Shown: one piece after another, positions 63,966 through 64,000 of the stretch
Numbering within the stretch: the stretch's first letter is position 1
Layout: each line of letters starts with the position of its first letter
Origin: Thiodiazotropha sp040791665
GTDB taxonomy: Bacteria > Pseudomonadota > Gammaproteobacteria > Chromatiales > Chromatiaceae
Assembly (NCBI GenBank): GCA_040791665.1
Contig: JBFNNX010000013.1
Span: 1-64,000, forward strand
DNA length: 64,000 nt
Direction of reading: 5' to 3'
Position numbers and translations under genes: made by a program
Notes under the pieces: generated by a model
What the model was told of the DNA's origin: nothing
Database searches by the model: none
What the model saw: only the letters and a program-made list of their open reading frames with translations

Positions 63966-64000
63966 GAGCTAATCCGGTGGAATTGGATCGTGCACCCTGC

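Overview
The window looks like a chromosomal segment of a gammaproteobacterium, probably a Chromatiales-type or sulfur-oxidising-symbiont-type lineage. Three things point there: the smc-zipA-ligA block, the yciO-rnm-yciB-yciI neighbourhood, and an Isp-type [NiFe]-hydrogenase operon (hynS-isp1-isp2-hynL) of the kind known from purple sulfur bacteria. Taxonomy is inferred from gene content only. One tRNA-Lys is present; I saw no rRNA, CRISPR array, prophage or intact insertion sequence.

Layout. 1-13.2 kb is mostly housekeeping: tRNA-Lys, a two-domain periplasmic thioredoxin, a diguanylate cyclase, a leftward overlapping string (endonuclease III-like, rluB, scpB, scpA, trpS, an M50 protease, yciO, rnm), then rightward yciB, yciI and a parvulin lipoprotein ending at a hairpin terminator. 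13.2-16.9 kb is a gene-poor stretch followed by six small rightward accessory genes (EthD-like, zinc-ribbon, DUF6164-like, GNAT, pentapeptide, DUF3592-like). 17-25.7 kb holds smc-zipA-ligA, queF and a D-ribulose-kinase-like FGGY kinase.

25.8-31.6 kb is the most unusual locus: four tightly packed rightward genes encoding a DUF2235 hydrolase, a metallo-beta-lactamase-fold hydrolase, a CHAT (caspase-like) protease with a helical C-terminus, and a TIR domain fused to a second DUF2235 hydrolase. I do not recognise this combination as a named system. It looks like a defence or cell-suicide module in which a TIR enzyme, a protease and two alpha/beta-hydrolases act together.

31.6-44.1 kb carries a putative peptidoglycan-active protein, a YgfX-like protein, an EF-hand protein, a truncated EAL domain, a signalling group (CBS-DUF294 protein, lone receiver, Na+/solute-symporter histidine kinase, small membrane partner), and a two-component system next to PepSY, diheme cytochrome c, SHP-type cytochrome and cytochrome b561 genes. 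44.3-53.2 kb is the hydrogenase region: a leftward protease-hupH-hynS-isp1-isp2-hynL series, with an FNR-like palindrome ahead of hupH and a clear intrinsic terminator after hynL, and divergent hypC-hypA-hypB-hypD. hypE and hypF are not here. A 202-bp inverted-repeat element lies between hypB and hypD.

53.5-59 kb encodes a YiiX-type papain-like hydrolase, FadE-type acyl-CoA dehydrogenase and long-chain acyl-CoA ligase, a fatty-acid activation and oxidation unit. 59.2-64 kb holds a HAMP-PAS-GGDEF-EAL membrane protein, a PhnD-type binding protein and an OprO/OprP-type porin, suggesting phosphate or phosphonate sensing linked to c-di-GMP.
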